Positions 32,300 through 64,000 of a stretch of DNA of 64,000 nt are shown here, piece by piece. This stretch comes from Synaphobranchus kaupii (Eukaryota; Chordata; Actinopteri; Anguilliformes; Synaphobranchidae). The stretch lies in assembly GCA_029718625.1 (NCBI GenBank), contig CM056389.1, positions 14,227,723 through 14,291,722 on the forward strand. The letters run 5' to 3'. Numbering within the stretch: the stretch's first letter is position 1; every line of letters begins with the position of its first letter. The position numbers and the translations under genes are program-made. A model generated the notes under the pieces. That model was not told the DNA's origin, did no database searches, and saw only the letters and a program-made list of their open reading frames with translations.

Positions 32300-33151
32300 A
32301 GGGCGCCGCGGCAACACATCCGAGATTGGGAGCCCCCTGAAATCTGAGCTGGGAGGGGAGGGGAGGCGGGGGCCTACGCGACGGGGTCCGCCAGGAGATC
32401 GGGACATTGTGCGCATGAGGTCATGTGACTGTTGGCCAGTGGCTGTTTTCCACAAAACGTCCCTGCACATGCACCTTAAGAGGTCCCCTCCCAATCTATC
32501 CCCTCCCTCCTGTCATGAGTTACCTGTCAGCTGACCCATCATCCCACCCCCAACTGAAAACAAAGGCATTATAGAAATAATAACAACAACAAAAAAATTA
32601 TGAAAAACGATAACATCATACAGCCAGTGTAGGACTTTTACAATATATACTCAGCAATTCCTCAAAAAATGTTGCTTCTTTTTCTTTGTACATACATTTG
32701 ATACAGTTATTATAACATAAAAACTAAATTAAAAAAGGAACATAACTCAGCTTTGTCATCGAGCAACGAGCCTTGCGGCCTGTAATGTCAGTGGCGATTC
32801 GCGTCAGTTCGTCAATGAACCTTTCCCGAAGAGAATCACTTAAGAGCTTCTGAGAACGCGATGATGATGTGTTGTCAAGTTGATGTTGCAAGCTCTCGGA
32901 AATTAATGTGGGTGATTTGAATGCCGCTTACTTGAATGGGTTTGATGAGGGGGGGGGGGGGGGGGGGGGGGGGGGTGGTGGGGTGCAGGGGCTGGGGGGG
33001 GGGCTTAGGCTGGAGGCACCAGGCATGAGCTGAGGGAGGAGGGGTGAGGATAGAGGGATGAGGGAAAGGACTGACAGTGAGTGGGTTTGGGTGATGGGGT
33101 GGTCAGAATGGCGGGCGGGTGGTTGTTTGTTTTGTTTTTTTCCGCATGCCT
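32300..33151 (-). other. probable nectin1 3' UTR and downstream DNA
   Basis: Sequence directly after the nectin1 stop codon, presumed to start the 3' UTR. On the transcribed strand it contains a 27-base C run (32949-32975) and further C-rich and pyrimidine-rich stretches. An A/T-rich tract at about 32570-32750 follows. No AATAAA is visible on the minus strand, so the transcript end is not defined. Confidence 0.45.
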
Positions 33152-60317
<27,166 letters not shown>

Positions 60318-62459
60318 CTGTAATTGAGGGGGAGGTCAAAGGTCAACGCACGGAACGGAGCGAGCTCACGCATTGTGTCACGTGGAGTAGGCCAATCTGG
60401 AGTATTTCAGTTCTGCTCATACAAAACTTTCCACACAGATAATTAAGATGACTAGAAAGAGAAACAACTGTTTCTGCCACTAACTTGAATCTGGCATTGC
60501 CCATCTCTCTCAGGTTTCGATTGTTTCCTGGATAAGGAGCAGGACCAATGTGCACAATGGGGGAATTTGAGCACAGAAATGTTTATGAATAACTTGAGTG
60601 AAAGTATCATGAGGTGAAGCTGAACACTTAGCTGTCGACACCAGAAGCCTCAGGCCGTGCATTGCATTGGCGTGGACAGCTATAGAGATCTGGTCGTGCC
60701 GCAGTGTCTGGCCTAAGTACTACTCTGCAAAAACATGGATAAAATCCACACACTTTCTCTTCTGTGTGTCTCTATCACACGCACGCACGCTAACGTACGC
60801 CCGTGTACATCAACATATTTAAAATGTGCCTCTATAAATGCACAAAACATTCCACACCAGTTCAGCACTTCAATTGATTGGGCGGATAGCAGTGGTTTGC
60901 TAAGCACGGCAGCTCCAAGGCAATGTGTACAGGGCCTTTCTAAGTGTACCTACCACTGAGTCTCACTCATTAAGCCGTAACCATCTATTTACATAGAGCA
61001 CAGGTTCAGGTGAAGATGGTCACATCAGGAAAACACAAAGAGCGACCCGGTTAGTACGCTTGTGTGCGGCTGGAAAGTGTTCACGCAGCAGCCTGGCCAA
61101 TTAGCCCACAGCGTTTATTCATTTACAAGCCGTTTCAACATACTGTGCAGGAAGTAGTCAGTAGACAGAGTGGCATATATGTGTGAGAGTGTCAGCCCGA
61201 CTCACCATTCATCTACCTATATGTCCGTCTGTCTGTCTGTCTGTCTGTCTAGCCATCTCTCTGGGCCTTTACATTGGTATTGTGAAAGTAGACATTATTT
61301 AATAAAATACTGATAAAAAAGACATTACAGTACAATATTGTTATATTAGTTATATTCCCCAGTCCTTTGATGCCTCCAGCTCACATTGTCATGAAATAAA
61401 AGGGCACAGCCATCACCCCGCCCCCTGGGTCAGGAACGGCGTCCAATTGCGTCCCACTGCTTCCCTCCCTTATCTCTCTCCGTTGCTCCGACATCCCATC
61501 GCCCGTTCAGCCATCCGTTCTGTCGCTGTGGGCCCTGCTTTGCACTCCCCCCACCCCCCCAGTCTCTGTGGGTTTTAACACATCGGCTGTGCCCCTGTGT
61601 CACGGCCTGCCCTTATCGTCTCCATCTCCCCAGTCACGGACGTCCCCCGCTCAGTCGCCTGTTCACGGTCAGACACATTCACGAGTCGGGCCCTCCCTTC
61701 GCGAACGGACACAGAAAGGAGTCGATTAACAGTCCCCCGCCCTTGTTTACGTTTCTTCTCAGCGAATACCGCATTCTTGTGGGAGGTAGTAAGAGATTCT
61801 CAGTAACCGTTCGCGTCCCACACACGCAGCGGAAGGACCCTCGAGCGAATTCTCACAGAAAATACGGCTGCGAGCGGCCTCCAGCTACACGTAGGCGCAT
61901 TCCGCGCGTGCCGCTACCCGATCGACCGCTGGCGCTAACGAAAGTGCGCCGCTAACGCCCTGCCTCTTTGTATTCAGCGCAGCGTGTGCCGCAGGGACAA
62001 CCAGAACAAGAGCAACAAATAAAACAAAATAAAATAAAATGATTATCGGTAGCCCCGGTTGCTCTTCACTTCCGCGTGCTCGCCGTTGGTCGGCGCGACA
62101 CCGCGCTCGTGTATCGAAAAGCAGACAGACACTCACCTCTCTGTGGTGAGCGCTGCGCGGGGTTAGCATTAGGCCCTCGGCTGAACGCAGAGGAGCAGAC
62201 TGCTTAACACAACTACCTAGTTTACACACAGATTAGGCTTACAGGTAGTCGCTAAAAATAGGAGCGAGGGCGCGGATTTGAGAGCGCCGGGTTCAGAAAG
62301 GCAATGCCCGTGGATATGGAGGTCTTTTTAGCAGGCTAACACTGCAAACAAGCCTGCCTTAACAAGTGTTTCAGTCTTATGGCTCGCTCAGGTAGAACAT
62401 ATTAACTTGTTTTAAGTTACTCTTTGCTTGGAAAGTGAAATTGTCTTAGCGATGATAGC

Positions 62460-62497
<38 letters not shown>

Positions 62498-63210
62498 TGC
62501 ACGGCTGAGGGGCCTGCGGGTGTGCAAGTCGCATTCTCTGTTTGTGGCTGTGTGTACGTGCATGTGTGCACGCGCTCGTGTGTGTGCGTGTGTGTATGTG
62601 TGCGTGTGTGTGTGCGTGCGTGTACGTGTGTGTGAGTGTATTTGAAAATACTTCTGAAGGACACATACAGGGCGATGCATAACTTGGGTAAGAGGCTCAG
62701 GTGCAGGCTTGGTTTTGACAATGTAAACCACATTGAAAGTTTCGCCGTGCAAGGTCGAAAGGCTTTGCGCTTCCCATGAATTCGTTTATACATTACAAAC
62801 CTATAACATCTATATTATTTACTTCTGGCTTAAGGGGACATACTGCAGACACAGATTGAAGCAGTTTATTTTCTTCCCAGAATCCTCCTCTTCTATAGAT
62901 GCGTGTCTATAAAATTAATTCCAGGTCCACTTTTGTAACACACACACACACACACACCTGTTTTTCAGGCGAGCGAGATTCGAGACGCTTTTAAATTGAT
63001 CTCTTCGACAGACCTGACAAAGCCTCCCCTTTTCTAACTGCATTAGCGGCCCGGAGTCTGCAGCAATTTGCACAGTTCCTTACAGTTATTTCAGCGATCG
63101 CTGAGTGACGGATGGATTGACTGAATCAGACAGGAAGAACTGGCGAGGTTCGTCCGCTCTTGCCTCGAGGAAACACCAGCGTCTCTCCGCACCAGCGAGA
63201 GGCGTATACA

Positions 63211-63281
<71 letters not shown>

Positions 63282-64000
63282 CGTGTGTGTGCGTGCGCAT
63301 GTGTGCACGCATGTGAGCGTCCATGTGCTCATGTGTGGGCTTAAGGGAGCGAATGACATCACTAGGAACATCACACAGACAGAGACCTGCGTTGTTTCAG
63401 CCCTGAAACCAAACCTGGCGGTTCATAACCTAACCTGTGGCAGTATTGATATTTAAAACGACAGAGGAGAGCAGAGCTTGTGCAGCCCTCGGAAAAAAAA
63501 CACCGGCAACAGAGCACGGAGGTGTAGAAATAATAGGAGGCGCAGAACTTTGCCGGCCTCCGCTAGCCCCCCCCCCCCCCCCCTGTCTATGTGCATGTGA
63601 GGCCCTTCAGCTGAAAATAAACAGCGGCCCACACAGAAGAGGACCGGGGGAGAGGGTAATTACTGAGGCCTCTCCTCCCTGCGACTCAGGGCTTCCTCCC
63701 TCTGGGAGAGGCGTGGGGTAATCAGTACCCATGGCGCAGGGAGGCGGAGCCAGTGGACGTGGCCCTTAATGGCAGGGGAGGAGAGCCCCTAGGGAAGGCT
63801 GATTCATTCACATCTAGCGGCCACCAGACGGGGGACGGGGGGGGTATGTGCTTAATTTGGGGGGAAGGAGAGGAAATGAGATGGAAGACTAATAGTCTGG
63901 TACCACAGCGCACCCCGCCTTGCCAGTGCCGACACTCCCCCGAGCCTCAAAACACTACACAACTGAGGGGCGAGTAATGACCGTGATCGTTAATGTTATC
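60318..64000 (-). other. nectin1 intron 1 (presumed), no exon recognised
   Basis: No exon with a signal peptide and phase-1 donor could be recognised here, so this stretch is assumed to be intron. It holds TCTG repeats near 61225-61250, TG-rich tracts at 62459-62640 and 63211-63292, a short CA tract at 62939-62957, and a C run near 63570-63584. CG-rich stretches occur near 61600-62180. Confidence 0.5.
63211..63292. repeat. TG microsatellite
   Basis: TG repeat of about 80 nt with two CG interruptions. Confidence 0.95.

Noticed and set aside
61885..62229. Minus-strand frame with a hydrophobic stretch (FYFVLFVALVLVVPAAHA) resembling a signal peptide, a candidate first exon of nectin1
   Set aside because: No methionine close to the hydrophobic part, no phase-1 GT donor soon after it, and the hydrophobic residues come partly from a TTTTA repeat.

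Overview
This is vertebrate nuclear DNA, most likely from a ray-finned fish. The signs are long introns with consensus splice sites, very many CA/TG and TAA microsatellites, a sushi-type Ty3/gypsy retrotransposon, Tc1-like transposons, a tRNA-derived SINE and short inverted-repeat elements. There is no bacterial-style gene organisation. Two runs of exactly 500 N (6861-7360 and 31383-31882) are assembly gaps, probably placeholders of unknown true size.

The only host gene I can support is nectin-1 (nectin1) on the minus strand. Five coding exons run from 60317 down to the stop codon at 33152. They encode the Ig V domain (60317-59946), the first C-type Ig domain (57829-57530), the second C-type Ig domain split over two exons (57090-56973 and 52443-52292), and the membrane-proximal stalk, membrane span and cytoplasmic tail ending in the afadin-binding EWYV (33657-33152). 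Phases join cleanly (1-1, 1-1, 1-2, 2-1, 1-stop). The first coding exon (signal peptide) was not found and probably lies above 64000. The 18.6 kb last intron and intron 1 hold mostly microsatellites, a Tc1 element and a local duplication.

The left half (1-32 kb) is intergenic and repeat-dominated. Its centrepiece is a complete minus-strand Ty3/gypsy chromovirus of the Tf1/sushi type (15433-22617): 1424-bp LTRs with three visible differences, a perfect 5-bp target duplication, gag, a -1 slippery site, pol with one in-frame stop, a chromodomain, and an 11-nt self-priming match between the inferred mRNA 5' end and the primer-binding site. A second LTR element (28134 into the gap at 31383) has a tRNA-Gln primer-binding site and a frameshifted, repeat-bearing ORF in the gag position.

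Other structures are an array of eight short hairpins, each followed by GGGC or GGC (12767-13920), two long near-perfect inverted repeats (5367-5482, 9507-9622), three minisatellites, a four-copy MITE-like family, a SINE nested in an older repeat with its empty site preserved elsewhere, and a 2.17-kb tandem duplication with a later microhomology deletion. I found no RNA genes, CRISPR arrays or promoters of host genes that I can support.
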